Below are positions 12,624 to 19,018 of a stretch of DNA of 20,913 nt, piece by piece; position 1 is the first letter of the stretch, and the number at the start of each line of letters is the position of its first letter. A program made the translations under genes and the position numbers. The notes under the pieces were generated by a model, which had not been told where the DNA came from, did not search any database, and saw only the letters and a list, made by a program, of their open reading frames with translations. The stretch spans positions 1 to 20,913 of IMG/VR virus record IMGVR_UViG_3300009370_000203; one strand, 5' to 3'. Source of the stretch: a virus.

Positions 12624-12753
12624 GGACTACCTAGACGAGATTTACGAAAGGACTAGCGAAGAATACGACCCGTATGACTACGTTTATGATCTTGATAGAG
12701 ATGTTGATGCGCATATAGAGGGTTCAACCGCCTTTAATTGGGAGCAGGGGTAA
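12613..12753 (+). CDS. Small acidic Tyr-rich protein, 46 aa
   Basis: ATG overlaps the previous gene and has an AAAGGAAGCAAG ribosome site. The peptide is rich in D, E and Y (MYGEDYLDEIYERTSEEYDP then YDYVYDLDRDVDAHIEG), echoing the acidic tail of rIIB and the protein at 1185. No family is recognised. The shared D/E-Y style may reflect common ancestry of tails or composition bias only. Confidence 0.65.
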   Translation: MYGEDYLDEIYERTSEEYDPYDYVYDLDRDVDAHIEGSTAFNWEQG

Positions 12754-12766
12754 TAAAGTGTATAAT
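12738..12766 (+). promoter_or_regulatory. Candidate sigma70 promoter, no CGATA element
   Basis: TTGGGA (12738-12743) and TATAAT (12761-12766) have a 17-base spacer. It would drive the membrane/secreted gene group beginning at 12823. It lacks the AAAG and CGATA elements. Confidence 0.5.
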
Positions 12767-12822
12767 CGTGCGAGGTGTTAGAGAGTACAGGACTCAACAG
12801 GCACAACACACGGAGTTATACA

Positions 12823-13224
12823 ATGAGCTTTTTAAAGAAAACTTGCAGCAATTTTTTTGTTCTAGCATCGTTAGTGTTTTTATCGGGTATGATCTCAGTG
12901 TATGACAACGTGATGAACGTCATATTTTACCATGATTTACCACTAAATGAAGAGAACCCATTTGCATCTTGGTTGATCGCAAAAGTGGGTGTTGCCGGTC
13001 TTGTCCAAATAAAGTCATACAGTACGATACTGGCGGTCAGCATAATGTTACTTTTAGCGAAAACAAAATACAGGGTTGTTATATTACCAGTATTTATTTT
13101 TCAACTGTTCCTTTTTTGCTACCTGACTTTTTATACGGTACAAGGTCAGACAGTATTCACGGGGGACTGGAGTAGGCCAATCAGGTTGTTTTTCGAGTTT
13201 TATCAAGGAAAGCATATGCCATGA
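12823..13224 (+). CDS. Three-helix membrane protein, 133 aa
   Basis: The ATG after ACGGAGTTATACA is chosen; an upstream GTG in frame has no ribosome site. Hydrophobic segments lie at about residues 11-32 (FFVLASLVFLSGMISVYDNV), 60-80 (SYSTILAVSIMLLLA) and 85-108 (VVILPVFIFQLFLFCYLTFY). A polar loop lies between the first two and the C-terminus is charged. No family is recognised. Its stop overlaps the next ATG (ATGA), and a single-helix protein and a secreted protein follow, so the three may work together at the host envelope, for example in lysis timing or superinfection exclusion (inference). Confidence 0.75.
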   Translation: MSFLKKTCSNFFVLASLVFLSGMISVYDNVMNVIFYHDLPLNEENPFASWLIAKVGVAGLVQIKSYSTILAVSIMLLLAKTKYRVVILPVFIFQLFLFCYLTFYTVQGQTVFTGDWSRPIRLFFEFYQGKHMP

Positions 13225-13319
13225 AGACTGTTTGGAAATTTGGAAGGATAGTAATAGGACTTATTTTACTAATTTTAATAATTGTTTTGCTTAATTGCAA
13301 CTTTTTTGTTACTTTTTGA
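13221..13319 (+). CDS. Single-helix membrane micro-protein, 32 aa
   Basis: It starts by ATGA overlap with the preceding gene. MKTVWKFGR is followed by a Leu/Ile run (IVIGLILLILIIVLL) and NCNFFVTF: one transmembrane helix with a basic N-terminus, so the N-terminus is probably cytoplasmic. No family can be named at this size. Placement between two envelope-directed genes supports it. Confidence 0.65.
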   Translation: MKTVWKFGRIVIGLILLILIIVLLNCNFFVTF

Positions 13320-13333
13320 TTTGGAGGAAAACT

Positions 13334-13795
13334 ATGAAAGGTTTTTTTGTTGCGGCGATGGTTATGGTTACGAGCCTTGCCTTCGCTAGTGAAGGATTTT
13401 CTCACGAAGGTTCTTTGGATAAGGTCTGTCGTCAGCGACAGGTTACATTCAGGGTCATTCGACCAATAGACGTTATGAGAGGCACTGTGGGGTATTGCAA
13501 GGATACTACTGGTAAGGTTGTTAGAGGTGCTAACACCATGATTAAGGGTACTATCAAGGGGGCTGGTGAAATACTATCGGCTCCGTTTAAGGCTAAGATG
13601 CGATTGCCGCAGCCCAAGTTTTATCGCTGGCATCGTGGACATTGGTACGAAGTGCCGACTAAGCCGATTAAACCGAATATCAATCTCGGTGTCCCAGTTG
13701 ATCCATCCGAATTGGATGCTGATACTCTTCAATTTTTACCCCACCCCATTCCGATGGAAGTTAAAGATATACTAGCGTATGAGTACAGATTCTAA
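13334..13795 (+). CDS. Secreted (periplasmic) protein with signal peptide, 153 aa
   Basis: ATG follows TTGGAGGAAAACT. The N-terminus is a clear Sec signal: MKG, a hydrophobic core FFVAAMVMVTSLAFA, and a probable cleavage after Ala18 (AFA/SEG). There is no lipobox Cys. The mature part has only two cysteines (VCRQRQV and GYCKDT), which could form a disulfide. It also has a Gly-rich helical segment (RGANTMIKGTIKGAGEIL) and a Pro-rich C-terminal half (PTKPIKPNINLGVPVDPSEL). Function unknown; a periplasmic role in lysis control or blocking superinfection would fit its membrane-gene neighbours but is inference. A terminator follows. Confidence 0.8.
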   Translation: MKGFFVAAMVMVTSLAFASEGFSHEGSLDKVCRQRQVTFRVIRPIDVMRGTVGYCKDTTGKVVRGANTMIKGTIKGAGEILSAPFKAKMRLPQPKFYRWHRGHWYEVPTKPIKPNINLGVPVDPSELDADTLQFLPHPIPMEVKDILAYEYRF

Positions 13796-13830
13796 ATAGC
13801 GGGGTAAATTTTATTTTATACATCCCTGCG

Positions 13831-13862
13831 AGCCAGATTCCGAGAGGTTTCTGGCTTTTTTT
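13831..13862 (+). terminator. Intrinsic terminator
   Basis: AGCCAGA pairs with TCTGGCT, followed by seven more T residues. It is a textbook stem and U-tract closing the membrane/secreted group. Confidence 0.9.
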
Positions 13863-13873
13863 ATGAATTTACT

Positions 13874-13912
13874 AAAGTACCTATTGACAAATACCGATAA
13901 GAAGGATATAAT
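13874..13912 (+). promoter_or_regulatory. CGATA-family promoter of the tRNA cluster
   Basis: AAAG (13874-13877), TTGACA (13884-13889), CCGATA in a 17-base spacer, and TATAAT (13907-13912). It is the last CGATA promoter in the window and drives tRNA-Ile and what follows. Confidence 0.92.
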
Positions 13913-13927
13913 AAACTAAAACCGAGA

Positions 13928-13999
13928 GGTACGGTGGGATTGGTTATCTCCGTGAGTCTTATATACTCGCCTCCGCAAGTTCGATTCTTGCCCGTACTA
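13928..13999 (+). tRNA. tRNA-Ile (TAT)
   Basis: Acceptor GGTACGG/CCGTACT (one G-T pair), short D stem GGA/TCC, anticodon stem TGAGT/ACTCG with loop CTTATAT giving anticodon TAT, T arm GCAAG-TTCGATT-CTTGC, discriminator A, no encoded CCA. Anticodon UAU reads the AUA codon directly. Many bacteria instead use a lysidine-modified CAU tRNA, so this is an uncommon isoacceptor. The three-pair D stem makes the fold slightly atypical. Confidence 0.8.
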
Positions 14000-14017
14000 C
14001 TTATCTAGGGGTCAGAA

Positions 14018-14188
14018 ATGGCGAAGAAGAAAAAATACATACCTCCTAAGACAAATGAGGGGGACATAGAAAAGTTTAAAGAACATTCAAAGTTAATAGA
14101 GGAAAAGATAAAGGCAATTTCCGAAACCTACAGAAGATGGTGGGATAAAGATAAGGGCGATTGGAAAAAGGGGTACAAGGACAGCTAA
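14018..14188 (+). CDS. Lys-rich small protein, 56 aa
   Basis: ATG follows TAGGGGTCAGAA, 18 bases after tRNA-Ile. The product is strongly basic at its N-terminus (MAKKKKYIPPKTNEGD), then helical (LIEEKIKAISETYRRWW), and ends DKDKGDWKKGYKDS. It lies between tRNA genes within the same transcript. No family is recognised. Confidence 0.65.
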   Translation: MAKKKKYIPPKTNEGDIEKFKEHSKLIEEKIKAISETYRRWWDKDKGDWKKGYKDS

Positions 14189-14191
14189 CTT

Positions 14192-14265
14192 GGACTGGTA
14201 GCTCAGTTGGTTAGAGCAGGGGACTCATAATCCCTTTGTCGGGGGTTCGAGTCCCTCCCAGTCTA
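14192..14265 (+). tRNA. tRNA with CAT anticodon, probably Met
   Basis: Acceptor GGACTGG/CCAGTCT, D stem GCTC/GAGC, anticodon stem GGGGA/TCCCT with loop CTCATAA (anticodon 14226-14228), T arm GGGGG-TTCGAGT-CCCTC. The same anticodon is used by the lysidine-modified Ile tRNA. With a TAT Ile tRNA encoded nearby, elongator Met is the simpler reading. Confidence 0.9.
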
Positions 14266-14270
14266 CTCAC

Positions 14271-14342
14271 GTTCCCATAGCTTAACGGATAAAGCAACGG
14301 TCTTCTAAACCGTAGATCGGGGTTCGATTCCCTGTGGGAATA
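14271..14342 (+). tRNA. tRNA-Arg (TCT)
   Basis: Acceptor GTTCCCA/TGGGAAT, anticodon stem ACGGT/ACCGT with loop CTTCTAA (anticodon TCT), T arm CGGGG-TTCGATT-CCCTG, discriminator A. It reads AGA/AGG, codons that dominate arginine in the operon downstream. Confidence 0.93.
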
Positions 14343-14365
14343 CTATTAAAATAATTAAATGACAA

Positions 14366-14660
14366 AAAGATGATAATGGTAGTAAAGTATCATCGGCTCA
14401 CAAAAATTTGTACAAAGACGTAATAGGGTGAAGTCTAGCGTTCCTTACCCATTGTGAGACAGTAAGTTACCGGAGAGTGTACGACCACTACGAGGTGTGG
14501 CAAAAAGTAAATCTTGGCTATGACTCACCACTGTCAACCAAGTCCTGTAAAGAAGCACAGTTGCAAATTAGCATTGAGAACATACAAGTAATTAAAGACC
14601 ATACTGCTTACTAGCACTACTTATACCTACAAGTTCCTTATGGTTCTTTACAGGTATAAT
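14366..14660 (+). ncRNA. Structured non-coding segment after the tRNA cluster
   Basis: About 340 bases without a gene contain several perfect helices: GATGATA/TATCATC (14369-14375, 14388-14394), CTCACAA/TTGTGAG (14397-14403, 14452-14458), CTTGG/CCAAG (14513-14517, 14538-14542), and an 11-bp long-range stem CCTGTAAAGAA/TTCTTTACAGG (14544-14554, 14644-14654). A competing 7-bp stem TATACCT/AGGTATA (14622-14628, 14652-14658) uses the same 3' bases, so two folds exclude each other just upstream of the DUF2452 gene. It is a candidate processed RNA or leader switch. No known class is recognised. Confidence 0.55.
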
Positions 14661-14683
14661 GTGGTGTCGGTACGGAAAGACTA

Positions 14684-15130
14684 ATGAAAGAAAGTAACGA
14701 GAATAAATCCGAAGACTACGAGTTGGTAGAGAACCGATCAATGCTCCCGTATGGAGACAGCACTTTGTCGCCACCATTCAGTTCGACGGAGGGTGAAGTC
14801 TCTGAGTGGAAGGATAATAAAAACAGATCAAGTGACAACTACTTCAGGAACAAGTGTGCAGAACTGCTAAAGGAGTACGAAGATTTGAAAGAGAATTACG
14901 ACATAAATGAGATGATTAGCGGCTCAGAACTACAGTTTAAGCCGGTTGTAGGGGTTCCTTACTACTTGTATGTGAGGACGAATGGAACTAGGTTTGTTTC
15001 TTTGGTGTCCCCTGACGAATTTGGAACCAAACGCATGAGCGACCTTGGGTATCTAGGCTCGTTTAAGGTGGACTCCAACGACGTGTGGAGAGAGGTCATA
15101 GAAACCCAACAAGAAAACAGAAAAAAGTAA
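14684..15130 (+). CDS. DUF2452-like protein, 148 aa
   Basis: ATG follows CGGAAAGACTA. The N-terminal 90 residues are polar and acidic, with a helical EYEDLKENYDI segment. The C-terminal part reads LQFKPVVGVPYYLYVRTNG, TRFVSLVSPDEF, YLGSFKVDSNDVW, which matches the DUF2452 signature (KPV-G--YYLY, SL-SP-E). The role of this family is unknown. The long N-terminal extension is unusual relative to the compact family domain. It is the last gene before the operon promoter at 15139. Confidence 0.8.
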   Translation: MKESNENKSEDYELVENRSMLPYGDSTLSPPFSSTEGEVSEWKDNKNRSSDNYFRNKCAELLKEYEDLKENYDINEMISGSELQFKPVVGVPYYLYVRTNGTRFVSLVSPDEFGTKRMSDLGYLGSFKVDSNDVWREVIETQQENRKK

Positions 15131-15138
15131 AATTTCTT

Positions 15139-15170
15139 TTGACAAATCAGGGCTATCTTACTACTATAAT
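15139..15170 (+). promoter_or_regulatory. Candidate promoter of the right-hand operon
   Basis: TTGACA (15139-15144) is followed by TACTAT (15162-15167) at a 17-base spacing; an overlapping perfect TATAAT (15165-15170) would be 20 bases away. It lacks the CGATA and AAAG elements, so it belongs to a different class from the left-hand promoters and is probably weaker or activator-dependent. Confidence 0.6.
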
Positions 15171-15201
15171 ATAGTAAAAATAACATCATGGAGAAATAGG
15201 T

Positions 15202-16419
15202 ATGAATTGGCGAGACGTTCACGAACAATCAGTAGTAGTAGACCTGCACAACCACGCTGTTCTCAAGAAATTTCTTTTAGATAGAGACTTGACGGGCAGC
15301 AAAACCAAGTTTTTAGCAGGTTTATTTAAGAGGGGCTTTTGGCCGCTTAGTCAACGCAACACCTTTCCACTCATTGAAAAGGGAGGTGTCGATGTTGTTC
15401 TATCCACCTGTTATGTCCCAGAGGTTGAGTGGCTTGAGGATCAGTTGCTCGCAAGAATCTTGCTTACGCTTTCTCCGAGTGTAAAAAAAAGGGTATTTGA
15501 TCCCACATATTTCGATGCCACTATCTCCATGATGGACGCAATGGAGGAAGAAGTATTTAATTACAACAGAAAACACCTAGACAACGACGCAAGAACATTA
15601 AAGTTTGTCAAGAACCCCGAAGAGTTAGCTGAATCCCTTGATCGTGGGCATGTTGCAATGATACACTCGGTTGAGGGCGCACACAGCTTACAAGGTATTG
15701 ACTGCGAAAATTCATCAGACATGGAGGTTATGGACGCAGAAGTTCTGCAAAACCTAGAGCATCTATCCGATAGGGGTGTTGCCTACCTGACGTTAGCGCA
15801 TTTTTACCCAAACAAAGTGGCTCCCCCAGTATTTCCCTACCCCAACTACGGTATCAAAAGGGGTAATTGGAAAAACCTGATGGCTGGTTGGGACATGAAT
15901 GTTGGACTATCTAAACTAGGCAAATTGGTCGTAGAGAGAATGTGTGAACTGGGCATGTTGATTGATATAGTTCACTGTACACCGAAAGCTAGGTCTGAGG
16001 TCTACGAAATAGTCGGAGAAAGAAAAAATCGGGTACTCGCCAGTCACACTGGATGCTTTGAAATAAATCGTGACCCATACAACTTAGAAGACTGGGAACT
16101 TAAATGGATAGCCGATCACGGGGGTGTCATTGGAATTATCTTTATGAACTATTGGCTAAGTCCCGTAGATACGCCTCTAGGAATGAAGTATATAGAACAA
16201 ACGATAAGCCATATCAGAGATGTGGCCGGAATCAACGCCGTAGGCATAGGTACAGACTACGATGGCTTCACAGACCCTCCAGATGAAATGGTAGATATGT
16301 CCGAGATGCCAAGATTAACAAGATACCTAGCCTCACTAAAAAGATACGATGACAACGAGATTCAAAAGATTCTTGGTGGCAACTCTCTCAGGTTACTAAT
16401 GAGTGGCTGGAAACAATAA
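15202..16419 (+). CDS. M19-type (membrane) dipeptidase homologue, 405 aa
   Basis: Metal-site motifs of peptidase family M19 are in order: VVDLHNHAVL (His16, His18), HSVEGAHSL (Glu158), TLAHFYPN (His200), DIVHCTPKA (His258), ASHTGC (His282) and GIGTDYDGF (Asp352/Asp354). The body shows the expected TIM-barrel length. The usual second ligand Asp of HxD is His here, as in a bacterial subfamily reading DLHxH. M19 enzymes hydrolyse dipeptides, often with a D-residue at the C-terminal position. There is no signal peptide, so it should act in the cytoplasm, for instance on peptidoglycan-derived dipeptides (inference). ATG is preceded by GGAGAAATAGGT. It is a very unusual enzyme for a phage. Confidence 0.9.
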   Translation: MNWRDVHEQSVVVDLHNHAVLKKFLLDRDLTGSKTKFLAGLFKRGFWPLSQRNTFPLIEKGGVDVVLSTCYVPEVEWLEDQLLARILLTLSPSVKKRVFDPTYFDATISMMDAMEEEVFNYNRKHLDNDARTLKFVKNPEELAESLDRGHVAMIHSVEGAHSLQGIDCENSSDMEVMDAEVLQNLEHLSDRGVAYLTLAHFYPNKVAPPVFPYPNYGIKRGNWKNLMAGWDMNVGLSKLGKLVVERMCELGMLIDIVHCTPKARSEVYEIVGERKNRVLASHTGCFEINRDPYNLEDWELKWIADHGGVIGIIFMNYWLSPVDTPLGMKYIEQTISHIRDVAGINAVGIGTDYDGFTDPPDEMVDMSEMPRLTRYLASLKRYDDNEIQKILGGNSLRLLMSGWKQ

Positions 16420-16460
16420 TTAAACACCTTAAAATAAAAAGGGGATAACAGAATTACTTA

Positions 16461-16658
16461 ATGCCTTTATTCAAAAAGAAAAAAGACGAAGACAAAGATA
16501 AAAAACCAAACGAAAGAAAAGAAAGCAGGAGAGACTTTAGACTCGCCAGAATACAAGAGGTAACAGCGAAGGCATACGCAGTTGCGGCCAAGAGGAAATG
16601 GCTATTCCTTATGATAGCAGCAGTAATTGTAGGCTATTTAGTATTTAAGTTTGCGTGA
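16461..16658 (+). CDS. Tail-anchored charged membrane protein, 65 aa
   Basis: The first 30 residues are a Lys/Asp/Arg-rich cytoplasmic tract (MPLFKKKKDEDKDKKPNERK). An amphipathic segment and then one C-terminal transmembrane helix (WLFLMIAAVIVGYLVFKFA) follow. Orientation would be N-in with the helix at the end. The ribosome site is weak (AGGGGATAACAGAATTACTTA, long spacing). Its stop overlaps the next ATG (TGATG). Function unknown. Confidence 0.75.
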   Translation: MPLFKKKKDEDKDKKPNERKESRRDFRLARIQEVTAKAYAVAAKRKWLFLMIAAVIVGYLVFKFA

Positions 16659-16771
16659 TGGACGCAATAAAAGCTGGCCTTCTGGCGTGGACTATTGAGG
16701 TTGCTATAGCAGTTTTAATGTTTATACTCTTGAGGCATGAGGAAAACAAAGTTATCAAGAGAAGAAAATGA
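16658..16771 (+). CDS. Single-helix membrane micro-protein, 37 aa
   Basis: ATG is in the TGATG overlap with the upstream gene and the stop is in an ATGA overlap with the phosphomannomutase-like gene, so it is locked into the operon. The peptide has a central hydrophobic stretch (LLAWTIEVAIAVLMFILL) and a basic end (RHEENKVIKRRK), suggesting one membrane helix with the C-terminus inside. No family is recognised. Confidence 0.7.
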   Translation: MDAIKAGLLAWTIEVAIAVLMFILLRHEENKVIKRRK

Positions 16772-17469
16772 TTCACTACCTATTTGATGTCGATGGAACA
16801 CTAACTCCGGCTAGAGGTACGATGGACAGGGGCTTTAAGCAATATTTTGGGAGATGGGTAAACAGGGTTAGGAGACAAGGTGGCGAAGTTTTTTTGGTAA
16901 CTGGCTCAGACAAGCCCAAGACCGTCCAACAGATAGGAACTGATTTATACAGATGTGTAAACGGCGTTTACCAGAACGGTGGAAACCAACTTTACGTTAG
17001 AAATAATGTAATAAAACAGGAAGAGTGGAGAATGGGTATACATCTACACCTAGACCTGCTACTGGTGCTGGACAAAAGCAGATGGGCTGGAACGGCGGGT
17101 GTCAACCTAGAAGAGCGAGTCGGAATGGTGAACTTCTCTACGGTGGGCAGAGACGCAACGCCAAAACAGCGTAAAACATACTACGAGTGGGACAAATCGC
17201 ACGGCGAAAGGAAAAAGATTGCAGATTGGCTCTCAAACAGATACCCAAAACTGGAGTTTGCTATCGGTGGCGAGGTCAGCATAGATATATTTCCCAAAGG
17301 AAAAGATAAAAGCCAAGCGTTAAAGGACATGACGGGGGAAACGATCTTTTTTGGCAATAACTGCAACATGGGTGGCAACGACCATTCAATAGCCATGCAA
17401 TCTGATAAATACCACCAAGTTGACAACTGGAAAGAAACTAAATATATCATAAATAGTTATTACAGGTAG
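16768..17469 (+). CDS. Eukaryotic-type phosphomannomutase-like HAD protein, 233 aa
   Basis: The layout follows eukaryotic PMM (HAD class IIB): YLFDVDGTLTPARG (Asp7, Asp9), LVTGSDKPKTVQQIG, NGVYQNGGNQLYV, RVGMVNFSTVGRDAT (human PMM2 has RNGMLNVSPIGR), FAIGGEVSIDIFPKGKDKSQ and MGGNDHSIA. These enzymes interconvert mannose 6- and 1-phosphate for GDP-mannose synthesis. At motif IV, where PMMs have FFGD, this protein has FFGN (Asn197), losing a magnesium-ligand Asp. It may be altered, weak or inactive, or act as a phosphatase. It is coupled to its neighbours by ATGA overlap. The family call is good; the reaction is uncertain. Confidence 0.85.
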   Translation: MIHYLFDVDGTLTPARGTMDRGFKQYFGRWVNRVRRQGGEVFLVTGSDKPKTVQQIGTDLYRCVNGVYQNGGNQLYVRNNVIKQEEWRMGIHLHLDLLLVLDKSRWAGTAGVNLEERVGMVNFSTVGRDATPKQRKTYYEWDKSHGERKKIADWLSNRYPKLEFAIGGEVSIDIFPKGKDKSQALKDMTGETIFFGNNCNMGGNDHSIAMQSDKYHQVDNWKETKYIINSYYR

Positions 17470-17473
17470 GAAT

Positions 17474-17752
17474 ATGTGTATTAGAGATCAGATACAAGAA
17501 GGTTTTGACCAATCGCTTTTGTTTGCAGACGGCTTTGACGACTGCATAATAGGAATTGTAGATGACTTCGGGACTATAAGAGTGGTATATTGCGTTAAAA
17601 AGATGATAAGCAATTTAATGTCCCAATCACTAGGGGTCAACGCTATGACATATGAAGACGCGATGGAGTACCTTGAGTATAACACGTTCAACGCTTGGGT
17701 TGGACAGAAAACACCTATTTATATGGAGCCTAGAGAATGTTTCACGATTTAA
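17474..17752 (+). CDS. Small phage hypothetical protein, 92 aa
   Basis: ATG follows AGGTAGGAAT. The sequence has DGFDDCIIGIVDDFGTIRVV, YCVKKMISNLM, TYEDAMEYLEYNTFNAWVG, QKTPIYM. This DGFDxaIiG ... YEDAxEYLEYN ... G-xTPI layout recurs in many phage genomes as an uncharacterised family. The 16-base overlap with the next gene supports coupled expression. No role can be assigned. Confidence 0.8.
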   Translation: MCIRDQIQEGFDQSLLFADGFDDCIIGIVDDFGTIRVVYCVKKMISNLMSQSLGVNAMTYEDAMEYLEYNTFNAWVGQKTPIYMEPRECFTI

Positions 17753-17922
17753 AAGATGCCTACGGGGAAATGCTAAAGAAGGCAACCTTTATTGCCGATG
17801 ATGGGGGTGTGCATATAACATTCCCTCAACACCTGTTTGATAGGTTCGAGCAAGAATTTAATATTTGCTTCATTGAAGAAGATGAAGATGTACACTTCAA
17901 ATTATGGCAGGACGAGGATTAG
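17737..17922 (+). CDS. Small acidic hypothetical protein, 61 aa
   Basis: It starts inside the previous gene (GGAGCCTAGAGA ribosome site, 16-base overlap) and ends one base before the next ATG. It reads MFHDLKDAYGEMLKKATFIA, DDGGVHITFPQHLFDRFEQE and an acidic tail (EEDEDVHFKLWQDED). It is probably a small alpha/beta domain. No family is recognised. Confidence 0.75.
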   Translation: MFHDLKDAYGEMLKKATFIADDGGVHITFPQHLFDRFEQEFNICFIEEDEDVHFKLWQDED

Positions 17923-17923
17923 T

Positions 17924-18337
17924 ATGGGCGACTCATCAAAAACAATTATAGTAGATTGCGATGGGGTTATCGCAGATAAAAATCATGGGGGCGATTACTC
18001 TAAGGCTGGCCCGTTACAGCATGGCATAGACCAAGTAAATCAAATGTACGACATGGGCTATACCATCACTTTGTATACCGCTAGGTACGGTGATAGGGAG
18101 TCTGGAAACATCCACAGGCAATATGAACGTGGGTACAAGGAGTGGACTGATTGGCTTGAAAAACATGGAGTTAAGTATCATCACGCATATATGGGTAAAC
18201 CAGCAGGAATCATGTACATTGACGACAAAGCGGCTAGGGTCAGCGGAGACGATGATGATGGATGGCATCAGGTTTGGGTTGAGCTTCATCAATTAAAGCA
18301 TAGAGACAAGTATGGCAATATAACGGGGGGACGATAA
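17924..18337 (+). CDS. HAD-family phosphatase, capsule/sugar type, 137 aa
   Basis: I start at ATG 17924, one base after the preceding stop; the open frame extends upstream but only through the other gene. HAD motif I is TIIVDCDGVIAD (Asp11, Asp13), motif II is ITLYTARYGDR, a Lys in YMGKPAG fits motif III, and MYIDDKAARV (Asp100, Asp101) is motif IV. The compact cap-less form resembles small HADs of capsule and sugar-nucleotide clusters. Together with the PMM-like, cupin and nucleotidyltransferase genes it suggests dephosphorylation of a sugar phosphate, but a nucleotide substrate is also possible. Confidence 0.85.
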   Translation: MGDSSKTIIVDCDGVIADKNHGGDYSKAGPLQHGIDQVNQMYDMGYTITLYTARYGDRESGNIHRQYERGYKEWTDWLEKHGVKYHHAYMGKPAGIMYIDDKAARVSGDDDDGWHQVWVELHQLKHRDKYGNITGGR

Positions 18338-18338
18338 A

Positions 18339-18539
18339 ATTAAAGTAAATTTAAGAGGCGATTCAGGCCTATCCGACAGCGGCTTCCAAAAGTCACAAAA
18401 TTTTTTCTTGGAAAGACACAAAGATGCCCTTGACAAAATCGAAAAATGTAGTAAAATAGAAATGGACAGGCGACGGTTTAACTCAAAGCCTCCAAAGAAG
18501 AGCTTATGGAGCAGGATAACGTCTTGGTTTTCAAAATGA
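18339..18539 (+). CDS. Possible 66-aa protein with a non-AUG start
   Basis: An open frame exactly fills the gap between two genes and ends in ATGA with the next ATG, as at the other junctions here. It has no usable ATG at its front. The best initiation codon is ATT at 18339, seven bases after a GGGGGG stretch, two bases after the previous stop. The product would begin IKVNLRGDSGLSDSGF and end with a basic amphipathic tail (PPKKSLWSRITSWFSK). ATT starts are rare, so a sequencing change or a later start cannot be ruled out. A promoter-like TTGACA/TAAAAT lies inside. Confidence 0.5.
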   Translation: MKVNLRGDSGLSDSGFQKSQNFFLERHKDALDKIEKCSKIEMDRRRFNSKPPKKSLWSRITSWFSK

Positions 18540-19018
18540 TAGAAATTAAAATCACAGAAGACATGAAACGGCGGGCTTGGCGTAAGGCGCGTGAAATGGG
18601 AGAGATCAATAACTCCATAACTCACGGTGAGGGTAATATTGCGGGGTTCTTGGGAGAAGAAGTCGCCAACAGCATAATTAAAGGGAAAATAAACAACACC
18701 TACGATTATGATATTACCAGAGATAGGGTCAAATACGACGTTAAAACCAAACGATGCACCTCAGAGCCAAAGGGATACTACGAATGTTCTGTAGCCGCAT
18801 TTAACACCAAACAAAAATGTGACCACTATGTTTTTGTTAGGATAGAAAATGTAGGTGGGAGATGGGGGAGGGCTTGGATTCTAGGGTCTTACAGTAAGGA
18901 AAAATACTTTAAGGACGCTAGATTTCTTAAAAAGGGCAATATTGATGGCAATAATAATTTTAAAGTTAAAGCTGATTGTTACAATATGCCGATAAGTAAG
19001 TTAGAGAGACTAAAATGA
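18536..19018 (+). CDS. PD-(D/E)XK nuclease-like protein, 160 aa
   Basis: I favour ATG 18536 (ATGA overlap) over an upstream ATG 30 bases earlier. A helical N-terminus precedes GEGNIAGFLGEEVANSII (Glu41/Glu42), then YDYDITRDRVKYDVKTKR with Asp57/Asp59 and the D-V-K triad Asp68-Lys70, a layout typical of PD-(D/E)XK nucleases. A downstream beta sheet (YYECSVAAFNTKQKCDHYVF, then VRIEN) completes the fold. It could be a small endonuclease acting on host DNA or on DNA of rival phages. Assignment rests on motifs only; specificity is unknown. Confidence 0.7.
   Translation: MIEIKITEDMKRRAWRKAREMGEINNSITHGEGNIAGFLGEEVANSIIKGKINNTYDYDITRDRVKYDVKTKRCTSEPKGYYECSVAAFNTKQKCDHYVFVRIENVGGRWGRAWILGSYSKEKYFKDARFLKKGNIDGNNNFKVKADCYNMPISKLERLK

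Noticed and set aside
18430-18457. Promoter-like TTGACA with TAAAAT, 16-base spacer
   Set aside because: It is inside the gap-filling reading frame, has a poor -10 and lacks the AAAG/CGATA elements; not listed as a promoter.
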